A stretch of 64,000 nucleotides of DNA from NCBI RefSeq assembly GCF_013359725.1, contig NZ_JABFMW010000008.1, positions 82,158 through 146,157 on the forward strand. The letters run 5' to 3'. Below, one piece after another: positions 25,375 to 33,891 of the stretch (positions are counted from its first letter, which is position 1; every line of letters begins with the position of its first letter). A program made the position numbers and the translations under genes. The notes under the pieces are model-generated. The model was not told the origin of the DNA, made no database searches, and saw only the letters and a program-made list of their open reading frames with translations. This stretch comes from Pseudarthrobacter sp. C4D7. GTDB lineage: Bacteria > Actinomycetota > Actinomycetes > Actinomycetales > Micrococcaceae.

Positions 25375-25413
25375 CCCGCTGGTCCGGACTTGGGGGGTGT
25401 ACGGACCAGCGGG
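25375..25413 (-). promoter_or_regulatory. 5'-leader hairpin (possible attenuator) of the ABC-F gene
   Basis: CCCGCTGGTCCG (25375-25386) and CGGACCAGCGGG (25402-25413) are perfect 12-bp arms around a 15-nt loop, followed in the minus direction by TTCTTCT. A promoter just upstream (TATAGT at 25425-25430, TTGCCG 16 bp before) would start the RNA near 25418, so the hairpin begins at the 5' end. A second GC-rich stem (GGCGC/GCGCC) lies nearer the gene. This layout resembles attenuators of resistance ABC-F genes. Confidence 0.55.
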
Positions 25414-25538
25414 CTCGACCAACAACTATAGATGAAAACGGGGCGTCGGCAAAATCCCCCGGTCCGCGCGCGCGGACCGGCGCGGCATGCCGGCACGGTA
25501 AAATCGTGGTCACCACCCGTTCTGCAGAGAGCACCCCC

Positions 25539-26270
25539 ATGACCCTTTCCGCCAAGGCGTTCCAGCGCTGGCTGCAAAGCATCGCACCTGATGCCAGCAC
25601 CGCCGACGTCTGCCGGGTCTCGGGGATCAAGCGGACCACGCTTGCCCAGCAGCTGGTGCGGGGCAAGGTCTCCGTGAGCACGGTGGTCAGCATCAGCCGC
25701 GCCTACAACATCAACCCGGTGGCGGCGCTGGCCGGCTTCGAGGCCTACAGCGCCCTTGCCGGCCCGCCCCGGCCGCCCTCCCGGAACGAGCTGGTGAGCC
25801 AGATTTCCAGCGCGGACCTGCTGCGCGCGCTCCTGGCCCGGCCGGCCATGGACGCCGCGCGCGGGGAAGCCGCCCCCGCCCTCAGCCCGGCACCGCACGC
25901 AACGGCGGTGAAGAACTGGGTGGACGCAATCGACGACGGCGAGGTCAGGCACCGCGTGTCGGCCTCCACCGGGGTGGCTCCGCAGAATTATTCCGCGCAA
26001 TTGACTGCCAACCGCTTGTCCCCCGAACTCGCCCTGGCCACGGCAATGGCTGCCGGCGTGGGCCCCGCCGGCGGGCTGGTGGCCACAGGCGTCATCACCG
26101 AGGAAGAGGCAGGCTGGCCTCCCGGAGCCCGGCAGGCGGCACTGGAGAGCCTCTCCGACGGAGAACTTACCGCGCTTGCGGGAGACAGGCTCCAGGCACT
26201 GGGCAGAGTATTGCGCCGGCAGGAACAGGACCGGGCGCAGGCAGAAAAGATTTGGGAGAACCTGGGATGA
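25539..26270 (+). CDS. HTH-domain protein (Xre/lambda-repressor-like), function unknown
   Basis: 243 residues from ATG 25539. Residues 1-60 look like a DNA-binding helix-turn-helix: STADVCRVSGIKRTTLAQQLVRGKVSVSTVVSISRAYNINPVAAL. The remainder is Ala/Pro-rich with a second helical part (HRVSASTGVAPQNYSAQLTANRLSPELALATAMAAGV) that reads like another HTH-like or ligand region. The stop overlaps the next ATG (ATGA), so it is made together with the membrane protein. It diverges from the ABC-F gene. Confidence 0.75.
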   Translation: MTLSAKAFQRWLQSIAPDASTADVCRVSGIKRTTLAQQLVRGKVSVSTVVSISRAYNINPVAALAGFEAYSALAGPPRPPSRNELVSQISSADLLRALLARPAMDAARGEAAPALSPAPHATAVKNWVDAIDDGEVRHRVSASTGVAPQNYSAQLTANRLSPELALATAMAAGVGPAGGLVATGVITEEEAGWPPGARQAALESLSDGELTALAGDRLQALGRVLRRQEQDRAQAEKIWENLG

Positions 26271-27004
26271 TCGAGACGCTTCAATGGACCACGCTGGCCA
26301 TCTGTGCCTTCGTGGCAGCGGCCCGCATTCCCAGTACGCTCCGTGGCGAGAACCGCTCCCTGTTCGGAATCTTCGCCATGATGACCCTGGCTATCCTCTT
26401 GAGCATCCAGGGCCCCTACCTGGTGATCGACCAGGCGCTGGGAGGCATCAATATCGCCAACCTGCTGCTTCGTTTCGTGACCTTCGGTGCCATCTACTTC
26501 CTTGGTATCCGCACTTCCAGGGGCTTCGACGCGCAGGGCGCGCACCGCCTCATTACGGGACGGGGCGGCATGCTGGTCCTGCTGGCCGTCTCGGTGGTCA
26601 TGATCGGTGTCTTCTTCATGATGGACACCGCTGGTTCCTCCGCGGGGCTGAAGGCCGTCTCCGACAAGGACAGCCGGAACTTCGCGCTCGTGGAGTTCTA
26701 TGGTGCCGCGGGCAGGGCCTACCCCGCCTACGTGGGGCTCGCCCTGGTGCCGGCAATGGTGCGTGCGGTGAAGGACCGGCTGCCGGTACTGGTCCGGGGT
26801 GCTGCCGCACTGCTGGCCCTGGGCGGCGTCGCCATTGCCCTCACGCTGCTCTTTCCCGCGATCCCGCCTTCCATGGCTGCCCTGGAATTCATCATCAACT
26901 ACACGGCAGTGCTCTGCTACGTGATTGGGTTGGCCTTGATCTGGGCGGCCAGGGTGGTTAACAGCCGTGGCGTGCCCCGGCGGAAGAAATCTACCGAAAC
27001 GTAA
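26267..27004 (+). CDS. Integral membrane protein coupled to the HTH gene
   Basis: 245 residues from ATG 26267, with GGGAGAA seven bases upstream inside the HTH gene. About seven hydrophobic helices are visible, starting IETLQWTTLAICAFVAAA and ending VLCYVIGLALIWAARVV. No domain recognised; the layout is receptor-like. Tight coupling to a DNA-binding protein suggests a membrane sensor or a membrane protein under its own regulator. Confidence 0.72.
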   Translation: MIETLQWTTLAICAFVAAARIPSTLRGENRSLFGIFAMMTLAILLSIQGPYLVIDQALGGINIANLLLRFVTFGAIYFLGIRTSRGFDAQGAHRLITGRGGMLVLLAVSVVMIGVFFMMDTAGSSAGLKAVSDKDSRNFALVEFYGAAGRAYPAYVGLALVPAMVRAVKDRLPVLVRGAAALLALGGVAIALTLLFPAIPPSMAALEFIINYTAVLCYVIGLALIWAARVVNSRGVPRRKKSTET

Positions 27005-27275
27005 CCTTGTCAGCTTTCACAAAATCATTAGACTGTGACACAATCATGAATGTGTGAAGGCAGGGCTGCTGAGCGTTTTCGAACGGGGAAAAATTCCTAA
27101 ACGCAGGCGCCCGGGGGCCTTCGCGCACATTGGGGGGATGAGTGGTGGCGGATCGTTGGGGACCGCCCCCACTCAGCCTGTTTAAGGCCACTTTTTACAG
27201 ACCGCAGGCCCCGCCCCGGGCAGTCACCCCACCCGGGACAGGACCTTCCACACGGGAACCTTCCACACCGGGCAG
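27005..27275. other. Intergenic stretch with a possible leaderless small ORF
   Basis: 271 bp between the membrane-protein gene and the GH38 gene. A plus-strand frame of 43 codons runs from GTG 27054 to TAA 27185 and would encode a basic peptide containing FERGKIPKRRRPGAFAHIGG. CACAAT lies just before it, but no Shine-Dalgarno. I regard it as unproven. No other feature is clear. Confidence 0.3.
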
Positions 27276-30200
27276 CTAGGTCCGGGAGAACCTCAAGGTC
27301 ACCAACTGGAACGGCCGGAGCCTGAGCACGGCACCCGTGCCCGTGGCCTCAAAACCCGGACCGTCAGCAAGGCGCTCCAAAAGGTCCGTGGACGCGACCT
27401 CCCGCACCGGAAAGTTCGCCGTGATGCTGCCCGTGGAACGCTGCCCCAGCGACTCGTAAAGCCGGACCACCACGTCCCCCGACCCGTCCTGCGCCAGCTT
27501 GACCGCCTCGATGACCAGTGCAGGGTTGCTGACGGAGAAGAGGGGCTCCACTGCCGCGCCGCCGCTGACCAGCCGGGGTGCCAGGTTTGTCCGGTACCCC
27601 TCCTGGACGGCGTCGGCGATATCCGCACCAGGACGGATGGTCACGGTGAGCTCGTGCTGCCCCCGGTCTGCCTCCGGGTCCGGGAACTTGGGAGCCCGCA
27701 ACAGGGACAGGCGCACGGTGGTGGTGGTCCCGCCGTCGGCCTCCCTGATGTTCCTACCCACGTCATGGCCATACGTGGATGAGTTGGAGACGGCCACGCC
27801 GTAGCCGGGTTCACCCACATGGATCCACCGGTGGGCGCATATTTCGAACTTCGCAGCTTCCCATGAGGTATTGGTGTGGGTGGGCCGGAAGACGTGGCCG
27901 AACTGCGTTTCGGCCGCAGAACGGTCAGCCCGCACATCCAGGGCAAAGCCAAGTTTCAGCAGCTTTTCGCGTTCCTGCCAGTCCACGGAGGTGGTGATCT
28001 GCAGTGACGGGCTGCCGGGGGAAAGCGTGATGCGCTGGGTCAGCGGCGAGGCCCCGGCCAGCCGCTCCACCACCACCACGGCGCTGCCGCCGTCGCTGTC
28101 GAGCCGGACCGACTCCGCATGGACCAGCGGTGTGACGTTGCGCCGGTAGAACTCGTCGATGTCCCAGGCATCCCATTCGTTGGGGGTATCCCGGTGCAGT
28201 TCGAGCAGGTTGCCGCGCCCGCCGGGCGCGATCGCTTCACGGCCGGTGGCGTGGTCCCGCAGGGAGGACAGCAGCCCGTCGCCGTCCACAACGGCCCGGA
28301 TGACCCCGTTATCCAGGATGTAGCCGCCGTCGTGCGGTGTTGCCTGGACCGCCCCCGCGCCCTCCGCCGGTTCGGCTGCCGCCAGCGCCGGGACTCCTCC
28401 CCTGGCATGGGGTGCAGCGTTCAGCAGGAACTGCCGGCTGCCGGGTCCCAGCATGGCCGCTGCGGCACCTCTGATCAGCGATTCAAGGGCGGTTTCGATG
28501 GCCTGGTAGTTCCGTTCGGCGTCCTGGTGGACCCAGGCAATGGAGCTGCCGGGAAGGATGTCGTGGAACTGCTGCAGCAGCACCAGCTGCCAGAGGCGCG
28601 TGAGCTCGGCTCCGGGATATTCGTAGGCACCCCCGCCGCGGACAGCAGCCGTGGCGCACCACAGTTCGGCTTCTCGCAGCAGGTGTTCGCTGCGCCGGTT
28701 CCCCTTCTTGGTCCGTGCCTGGCTGGTATACGTGCCGCGGTGCAGCTCCAGGTACATCTCGCCCATCCAGACCGGCAGGGCGGGATAATCCTCCTCGGCC
28801 TGCTGGAAGAAGCTTTCCGCTGAGCCGATCCGCACCTTGGGCGATCCTTCAAGGTCTGCCGTGCGTGCAGCGGCGGCAAGCATTTCGCGGGTGGGGCCGC
28901 CGCCGCCGTCGCCGTAGCCGAACGGCACCAGGGACACCGTGCCGCGGCCGTGGTCCCGGTAGTTGCGTTCGGCGTGGGCCAGGTCCCTGCCGCTGAGGTC
29001 TGAGTTGTAGGTATCCACCGGCGGGAAATGGGTGAACAGCCGGGTGCCGTCGATTCCCTCCCAGTTGAAGGTGTGGTGGGGCATCCTGTTGGTCTGGTTC
29101 CAGGAGATCTTCTGCGTGAGGAACCAGCGGCTGCCCGCAGCCTTCACGATCTGGGGCAGGGCCGCGCTGTAGCCGAACGAATCCGGAAGCCACGCTTCCC
29201 TGCATTCAATGCCAAACTCGGACAGGAAGAAGCCCTTGCCCTCCACGAACTGCCGGGCCATGGCTTCGCCGCCGGGCATGTTGGTGTCCGATTCCACCCA
29301 CATGCCACCCACAGGGACGAACTGGCCTGCCCGGACTTTTTCCCTGATGCGGCTGAACAGGTCTGGGTAGAACTCCTTGATCCAGGACAGCTGCTGGGCA
29401 GAGGAACAGGAAAAGACAAAGCCAGGGTCTTCATCCATCAGGGCCACCACGTTGGAGAACGTCCTGGCGCATTTGCGGATGGTTTCCCTGACGGGCCACA
29501 GCCACGCGGAATCGATATGCGCATGCCCGGTGGCCACCAGCTGGTGCGCCGACGCATACGCAGGCCTGGCGAGGACGTCCGCGAGCGCCTCACGTCCCGC
29601 CGCCGCGGTCCCGGCCACGTCATCCGGATCCATGACGTCCATCATTCGCTCCAGGGCGCGGAGGATCTCATGGCGGCGCGGAAGTTCCAGCGGAAGCTGC
29701 TCCATGAGGCCGGCAAGCGTCCAGATGTCCTGTTGGAGTTCCCACACGCCCTGGTTCAGTTCGGCGATGGCGATGTTTCCCAGCCGGTACTGCGGGGCCT
29801 GCCCGGCGGTCGCCTTGTCCCCCAGCGGGGTGGCAGCAAACGTCCAGCCCTGGGCCATGTCCGGATTCGCCGCAGCCTCCACGTAGAAATCCACGGCCAT
29901 GCCGCCGCCCAGCAGCTTGAGCGGGATGTACTGGTTGCGGGGTGAAATCGCCTTGATAATGCTGCCGTCGGAGCGCCAGGCGATGCCCTCGCACTGGAAC
30001 CCCGGGGCCTCGGTGGTGAACCCCAGGTCCACCACAACCTCCACGGTGGTGTCCGGCCCGCCACCCCAGGCTTCAGGCACTTCACCTTGCAGCCGCAGCC
30101 AGGTGGTCCCCCACGGCCGGCCCCAGGGGGCGCCGTGCTCCTGCGGCTGATAGTCCTGCCGCATTGCCTCGAGCGCGGGGACCGGCTCACCGGGGGTCTC

Positions 30201-30308
30201 CCAACTGCTCAGGGAAAGCGGAACCGTCCTGCTGTATACGGCAGGGGAAATGCGCTCCCGCACAAACCTTGCCAGGCGGACTTCCGTGATCCTGCGGTCG
30301 TCATGCAC
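27276..30308 (-). CDS. Alpha-mannosidase, glycoside hydrolase family 38
   Basis: 1010 residues from a GTG at 30308 with GAGGA upstream. An N-terminal domain of about 230 residues precedes the GH38 catalytic domain: GHAHIDSAWLWPVRETIRK for zinc binding, the nucleophile Asp in EAWLPDSFGYSAALPQ, and HFPPVDTYNSDLSG. Middle three-helix and C-terminal beta-domains follow. It should release mannose from alpha-mannosides, inside the cell because no signal peptide is present. It stands alone, with an inverted-repeat operator 31 bp before the start and no transporter nearby. Confidence 0.94.
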   Translation of the reverse strand: MHDDRRITEVRLARFVRERISPAVYSRTVPLSLSSWETPGEPVPALEAMRQDYQPQEHGAPWGRPWGTTWLRLQGEVPEAWGGGPDTTVEVVVDLGFTTEAPGFQCEGIAWRSDGSIIKAISPRNQYIPLKLLGGGMAVDFYVEAAANPDMAQGWTFAATPLGDKATAGQAPQYRLGNIAIAELNQGVWELQQDIWTLAGLMEQLPLELPRRHEILRALERMMDVMDPDDVAGTAAAGREALADVLARPAYASAHQLVATGHAHIDSAWLWPVRETIRKCARTFSNVVALMDEDPGFVFSCSSAQQLSWIKEFYPDLFSRIREKVRAGQFVPVGGMWVESDTNMPGGEAMARQFVEGKGFFLSEFGIECREAWLPDSFGYSAALPQIVKAAGSRWFLTQKISWNQTNRMPHHTFNWEGIDGTRLFTHFPPVDTYNSDLSGRDLAHAERNYRDHGRGTVSLVPFGYGDGGGGPTREMLAAAARTADLEGSPKVRIGSAESFFQQAEEDYPALPVWMGEMYLELHRGTYTSQARTKKGNRRSEHLLREAELWCATAAVRGGGAYEYPGAELTRLWQLVLLQQFHDILPGSSIAWVHQDAERNYQAIETALESLIRGAAAAMLGPGSRQFLLNAAPHARGGVPALAAAEPAEGAGAVQATPHDGGYILDNGVIRAVVDGDGLLSSLRDHATGREAIAPGGRGNLLELHRDTPNEWDAWDIDEFYRRNVTPLVHAESVRLDSDGGSAVVVVERLAGASPLTQRITLSPGSPSLQITTSVDWQEREKLLKLGFALDVRADRSAAETQFGHVFRPTHTNTSWEAAKFEICAHRWIHVGEPGYGVAVSNSSTYGHDVGRNIREADGGTTTTVRLSLLRAPKFPDPEADRGQHELTVTIRPGADIADAVQEGYRTNLAPRLVSGGAAVEPLFSVSNPALVIEAVKLAQDGSGDVVVRLYESLGQRSTGSITANFPVREVASTDLLERLADGPGFEATGTGAVLRLRPFQLVTLRFSRT

Positions 30309-30338
30309 TATAGGTCCTCTTTAAACTGGAGACTGGAG

Positions 30339-30356
30339 CATCGAGTCCATTCGATG
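30339..30356. promoter_or_regulatory. Inverted-repeat operator of the mannosidase gene
   Basis: CATCGA (30339-30344) and TCGATG (30351-30356) form a perfect 6-bp inverted repeat around 6 nt. It lies 31 bp upstream of the GTG start in the only gap (122 bp) available for that gene's promoter. Regulator not in the window. Confidence 0.5.
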
Positions 30357-30429
30357 GATAAATCTACCCGCTGGCAGCACTGCAACCAACCCCCTGCCCG
30401 TTGCGGCTGCGGGCCAGGGCGTCAGCGCG

Positions 30430-31308
30430 CTACGTTCGCGGCATGGCGGGCTGGGGCCTAAGGATCCGGGAATTCCCGGAATAGATATTGAAGCTGGTGC
30501 CCCGGCTGAATCCGGCGACGGTGAGCCCGTTCGCCTCCGCGAGTTCCACGGCAAGGCTGGACGGGGCACTGACGGCGGCGAGGACAGGAATTCCGGCGAG
30601 CGAGGCTTTCTGGACCAGCTCAAAGGATGCCCTGCCGGATACCTGCAGGACCGTACCGGTCAACGGCAGCAGGCCCTCGCGCAGTGCCCACCCCACCACC
30701 TTGTCCACGGCGTTGTGCCGCCCCACATCTTCGCGCAGGCACAGGAGGTGAGGCGCACCGTCGTCGTCAATCCTGAAAAGGCCGGCCGCGTGCACTCCGC
30801 CGGTGTCGTCGAAGAGGCGCTGGGAGTCCCGCAGCAGGTCCGGCAGGGAGGCCAGGACCCTGGCGTCCACGGTGAGCGGGTCCGCCTGGGGGCTGTGGTG
30901 CGAGGACTTCTGCACGGCTTCGATGGAGTCTGTCCCGCAGATGCCGCACGAGCTGGACGTATAGACCCTGCGGCCGGTGTCGGGGAGTGGAACGTCCGGC
31001 CGCAGCTGGGCCTCCACCACGTTGAACGTCTGGACCCCGTTTTCGTCCTCGCCGGCGCAGAACCGCAGTGACACCAGCTGCTCGGGGGCCCAGATGACTC
31101 CTTCGGACACCAGGAAGCCTGCCACCAGGTCAAAATCGTCGCCGGGCGTCCGCATGGTGACCGAATAGGAAAGGCCGCCCAGGCGGATCTCCAGCGGCTC
31201 CTCCACGGCGAGCACATCTTCCCGGTGGCGGACCGGATACTCCAGGGCGGCGGCGGAACCGTCCAGGAGGTATTTATGCACCTTGCGGCGCCGGGTCACT
31301 CGTCCCAT
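30430..31308 (-). CDS. fdhD: Formate dehydrogenase accessory sulfurtransferase FdhD
   Basis: 292 residues. The active-site loop SSSCGICGTDSIEAV carries the Cys pair that transfers sulfur from the cysteine desulfurase to the molybdenum cofactor of formate dehydrogenase. Other family blocks: EEPLEIRLGG, CLREDVGRHNAVDKVVGWAL and QVSGRASFELVQKASLAGIPVLAAVSAPSSLAV. It is the last gene of the mobA-DUF6457-moeA-fdhD unit, 59 bp after moeA. The formate dehydrogenase itself is not in the window. Confidence 0.94.
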   Translation of the reverse strand: MGRVTRRRKVHKYLLDGSAAALEYPVRHREDVLAVEEPLEIRLGGLSYSVTMRTPGDDFDLVAGFLVSEGVIWAPEQLVSLRFCAGEDENGVQTFNVVEAQLRPDVPLPDTGRRVYTSSSCGICGTDSIEAVQKSSHHSPQADPLTVDARVLASLPDLLRDSQRLFDDTGGVHAAGLFRIDDDGAPHLLCLREDVGRHNAVDKVVGWALREGLLPLTGTVLQVSGRASFELVQKASLAGIPVLAAVSAPSSLAVELAEANGLTVAGFSRGTSFNIYSGNSRILRPQPAMPRT

Positions 31309-31367
31309 GTTCCACCCTGCATCTTCATGACTCCATCATGGCACCAACGGCCCCTGCTCCGGCGCGC

Positions 31368-32783
31368 TCAGCCCAGGAGCGCACTCCAATCCACGGGGCC
31401 GCTTGGCGCCGGTTTGGCCTTCGGCTGGCCGGTCCGGGCGTTGCTCCGGGGCTTGGCTTTGGCTTCCGCGTCCGGGCGCGGAATGGGCGGGCCCCACGGC
31501 AAGGCAAAGGCCGGCACCGCTTCACCCAGCTGTACCCCGTGCGGCGGCACCACCAGGACGCCATCGGCGGCGGCAAGCCCGCGCATCATGCCCGGTCCCG
31601 TGTGCTGCGCCGGGGAGGCCATGCCGTACAGCAGCCGGAACGGCATCAGCCGGGTCCGTCCGGGGTCCGGCTCGATCATGGTCCCGCACGGCACTTCCGC
31701 TACTGCCGGCATGCTGCGGTGGCCCAATGCGGCCAGAAGCGGGGCTCCCACGGTGGAAAGGGCCATCATGGCAGCCAGCGGATTTCCCGGCAGCCCCAGG
31801 ACGAACCGGCCGTCCGGAAGCTCGGCGAGAACTGCGGGGTGTCCCGGCCGCATGGCCACGCCGTCGATGATGAGCCGGCCGCCGAGTTCGGCCACCGCCC
31901 GGCGGAGGTGGTCCGTTCCGGAACGCCCCGTGCCCCCGGTGGTGATGACGACGTCGGCAGGCAGGTCCGGGGCGCCGGGCACCTCCGGCAGCACATCTTC
32001 GAGCGCCGCCAGCCACTCGGCGTAGGAGTCGCCGACCCGCTGCCGGCCCCCGGCGATGCCGCCCAGCATGGCCACGACGTCCGGCAACTGCGGACCGAAC
32101 GTATCGCGCACCTGGCCTGGAGCGGGCGTACCCTGCTCCACCACCTCTGACCCTGTCAGCACCAGGCGGACCACCGGCTTTCCCTGGACCTGGACTTCGT
32201 CATACCCGGCCAGGGCCGCCAGGGCCAGGTGCGCCGGATTGAGCTCCACCCCTGCCTTCACCAGGGCATCCCCTTCCAGCGCTTCTTCGCCGGCCTTCCT
32301 GATGTGCTCTCCGGCGCGGGGCTCGCCGGGGCGTGCCTTCCCGCCGGTCATCAGGACGGGGAGCCCCTCATCGTCCCGGCCAAGGACAGCACTCTCCAAG
32401 CGGAGAACAGCCTTGGCTCCCGGCGGGATGAGGCCTCCTGTGGCAATGGGGCTGGCCTGGTGCGGTGCCAGCCGGGTTGCCGGGTCCACAGGGATCCATG
32501 GGCCGCTGCCGTTGACGGCCCAGCCGTCCATGGCAGAAGACGCGTAGTGCGGCATGTCCTGGAGGGCCACGATGTCCCGGTCCAGCCTGCGGCCTAAAGC
32601 CAGCCCCAGGGGCACGGGACCGGGGGGAATCGGAGTTACCGCATCAAACGCAGCCTGCCGGGCCTCCTGCCAGGTGTGGGCCAGATGATGATGGCCGCCA
32701 TGCACGTCGTCGGTTGTCCCCGGCTGCGTTCGGGCGTGACTGTCCGGTTGCGCTTCCGGATCGCTGCGGGGCGCTTCGGTCAT
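31368..32783 (-). CDS. moeA: Molybdopterin molybdotransferase MoeA
   Basis: 471 residues. The N-terminal 35 residues are His/Gln-rich and variable. Then come the MoeA blocks: SAMDGWAV near residue 70, a MoaB-like domain with TTGGTGRSGTDHLRRAV and LPGNPLAAMMALS, and a C-terminal domain IV. The last 40 residues are Pro/Lys-rich and extra. It inserts molybdate into adenylylated molybdopterin. The start overlaps the DUF6457 stop by 4 bp, so the genes are coupled. Confidence 0.93.
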   Translation of the reverse strand: MTEAPRSDPEAQPDSHARTQPGTTDDVHGGHHHLAHTWQEARQAAFDAVTPIPPGPVPLGLALGRRLDRDIVALQDMPHYASSAMDGWAVNGSGPWIPVDPATRLAPHQASPIATGGLIPPGAKAVLRLESAVLGRDDEGLPVLMTGGKARPGEPRAGEHIRKAGEEALEGDALVKAGVELNPAHLALAALAGYDEVQVQGKPVVRLVLTGSEVVEQGTPAPGQVRDTFGPQLPDVVAMLGGIAGGRQRVGDSYAEWLAALEDVLPEVPGAPDLPADVVITTGGTGRSGTDHLRRAVAELGGRLIIDGVAMRPGHPAVLAELPDGRFVLGLPGNPLAAMMALSTVGAPLLAALGHRSMPAVAEVPCGTMIEPDPGRTRLMPFRLLYGMASPAQHTGPGMMRGLAAADGVLVVPPHGVQLGEAVPAFALPWGPPIPRPDAEAKAKPRSNARTGQPKAKPAPSGPVDWSALLG

Positions 32784-33073
32784 TCGCCGGGAGTCCCGGC
32801 GGCTTCAGCGTCGTAGTCTTCCGCCAGGGTGCGTGCGACGGACAGCGCCTCGTCCATGGAGGCAGCGTCCACCTTCCCGCCGGAAGATGCCGCCAGTCCC
32901 GCGGCCAGGCCTGCGATGAAGGTGGTCAGCGGTGCGGCCGGCCGGACAACCGAGTGGGCGGCGACGCCCGCAAGTGACAGCACGGCATTGACGTCCACCT
33001 GCACGTCCTCGATCCTGTACGCCTGGAGCAGCGCCCTGCACCACTCTTCCAGCGTTTCATCCTGGCTTTTCAC
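32780..33073 (-). CDS. DUF6457 small protein in the molybdenum-cofactor operon
   Basis: 97 residues, mostly helical, with LEEWCRALLQAYRIEDVQVDVNAVLSLAGVAAHSVVRPAAPLTTFIAGLAAGLA; this matches DUF6457. It overlaps mobA and moeA by 4 bp on each side, so expression is locked to both. The family is known next to mobA or fused to it, which points to a partner or stabiliser of MobA. No catalytic motif is visible. Confidence 0.85.
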   Translation of the reverse strand: MKSQDETLEEWCRALLQAYRIEDVQVDVNAVLSLAGVAAHSVVRPAAPLTTFIAGLAAGLAASSGGKVDAASMDEALSVARTLAEDYDAEAAGTPGE

Positions 33074-33786
33074 GACGTGCCTCCCACGTTAGCTCCACCC
33101 GTGCGCCGGTCCTGGCCTACGCGTTGGCTCCCGGCGGCAATCCCCAGCGCGGCAGCATCATCCCAGGTGTCCACATCGGAAGTGGACCCGGCAGGGACGG
33201 TGACAAGCTGCACGTCCAGACTAGCAAGGAGCGACCTGACAGAACCGTTAACCAGCGCGTTGCGGGACGCCAGGTCCTGGCAGGATTTTCTTAACTCATG
33301 CGTGCTATAAAAACCTGCCAGCGGCTGCATCCTGCCGTCCTCGGCGCAGGCCATCACCCCGGCCCCACCCGCCGGACCGGTCGGTTGTTCCAAGGCGTCC
33401 TTGAGCACCGCCACCGCACGGGCGGCCAGCGGCATGTCGCACGCCAGCACCAGGCAGTAGGGGGCTCCTTCCCCCATGCCGGACAAGGCCGCCAGGCCAG
33501 CCGCAATGGCGGCCGCCGGACCGGCGAAGGGCGGCTCTTCGCGGCACGTGAGCAGGGTGGGCGGCCCCGTCTCCCCGGTCAACGGACCTTTGGTCCGCGC
33601 CACTCCCGCCAGGGTTTCCCCATCACCGACAATCACGGTGCGCCGGGCACCATCCGCCGCGGCGACTGCGCGTTCGAGGAGTGTTTCACCCTGGAACACC
33701 AATGACTGCTTGGGCACACCGCCCAGCCGGGATGACCGCCCTCCGGCCAGGATCACGGCGTCGAAAACCAACCTGTTCCCTTGCAC
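33070..33786 (-). CDS. mobA: Molybdenum cofactor guanylyltransferase-like MobA
   Basis: About 238 residues with the NTP-transferase fold: AVILAGGRSSRLGGVPKQSL at the N-terminus (the usual Lys is kept) and VLACDMPLAA for metal binding. It would join GMP or CMP to molybdopterin. Two starts compete: GTG 33786, with TAGGCT 6 nt upstream (leaderless), and TTG 33771, with AAGGGA as ribosome binding site. First gene of the cofactor operon. Confidence 0.88.
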   Translation of the reverse strand: MQGNRLVFDAVILAGGRSSRLGGVPKQSLVFQGETLLERAVAAADGARRTVIVGDGETLAGVARTKGPLTGETGPPTLLTCREEPPFAGPAAAIAAGLAALSGMGEGAPYCLVLACDMPLAARAVAVLKDALEQPTGPAGGAGVMACAEDGRMQPLAGFYSTHELRKSCQDLASRNALVNGSVRSLLASLDVQLVTVPAGSTSDVDTWDDAAALGIAAGSQRVGQDRRTGGANVGGTS

Positions 33787-33891
33787 TCCCCCAGCCTAGC
33801 GATCTGTGCAGGGTGGGATGCGCACGCGCCGGGAATCCGCTCCGGGCGGCCTCCGCGTTACGCAGCATGGAATGGGTGGCCGCTGCCCAGG

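Noticed and set aside
25413..25460. WhiB7-type promoter of the ABC-F gene
   Set aside because: An AT-rich patch lies upstream of the -35 region, but spacing and sequence are not close enough to a WhiB7 target to claim it.
26991..27191. Minus-strand 66-codon open frame in the gap before the GH38 gene
   Set aside because: It has no ribosome binding site or recognisable sequence and overlaps the end of the membrane-protein gene.
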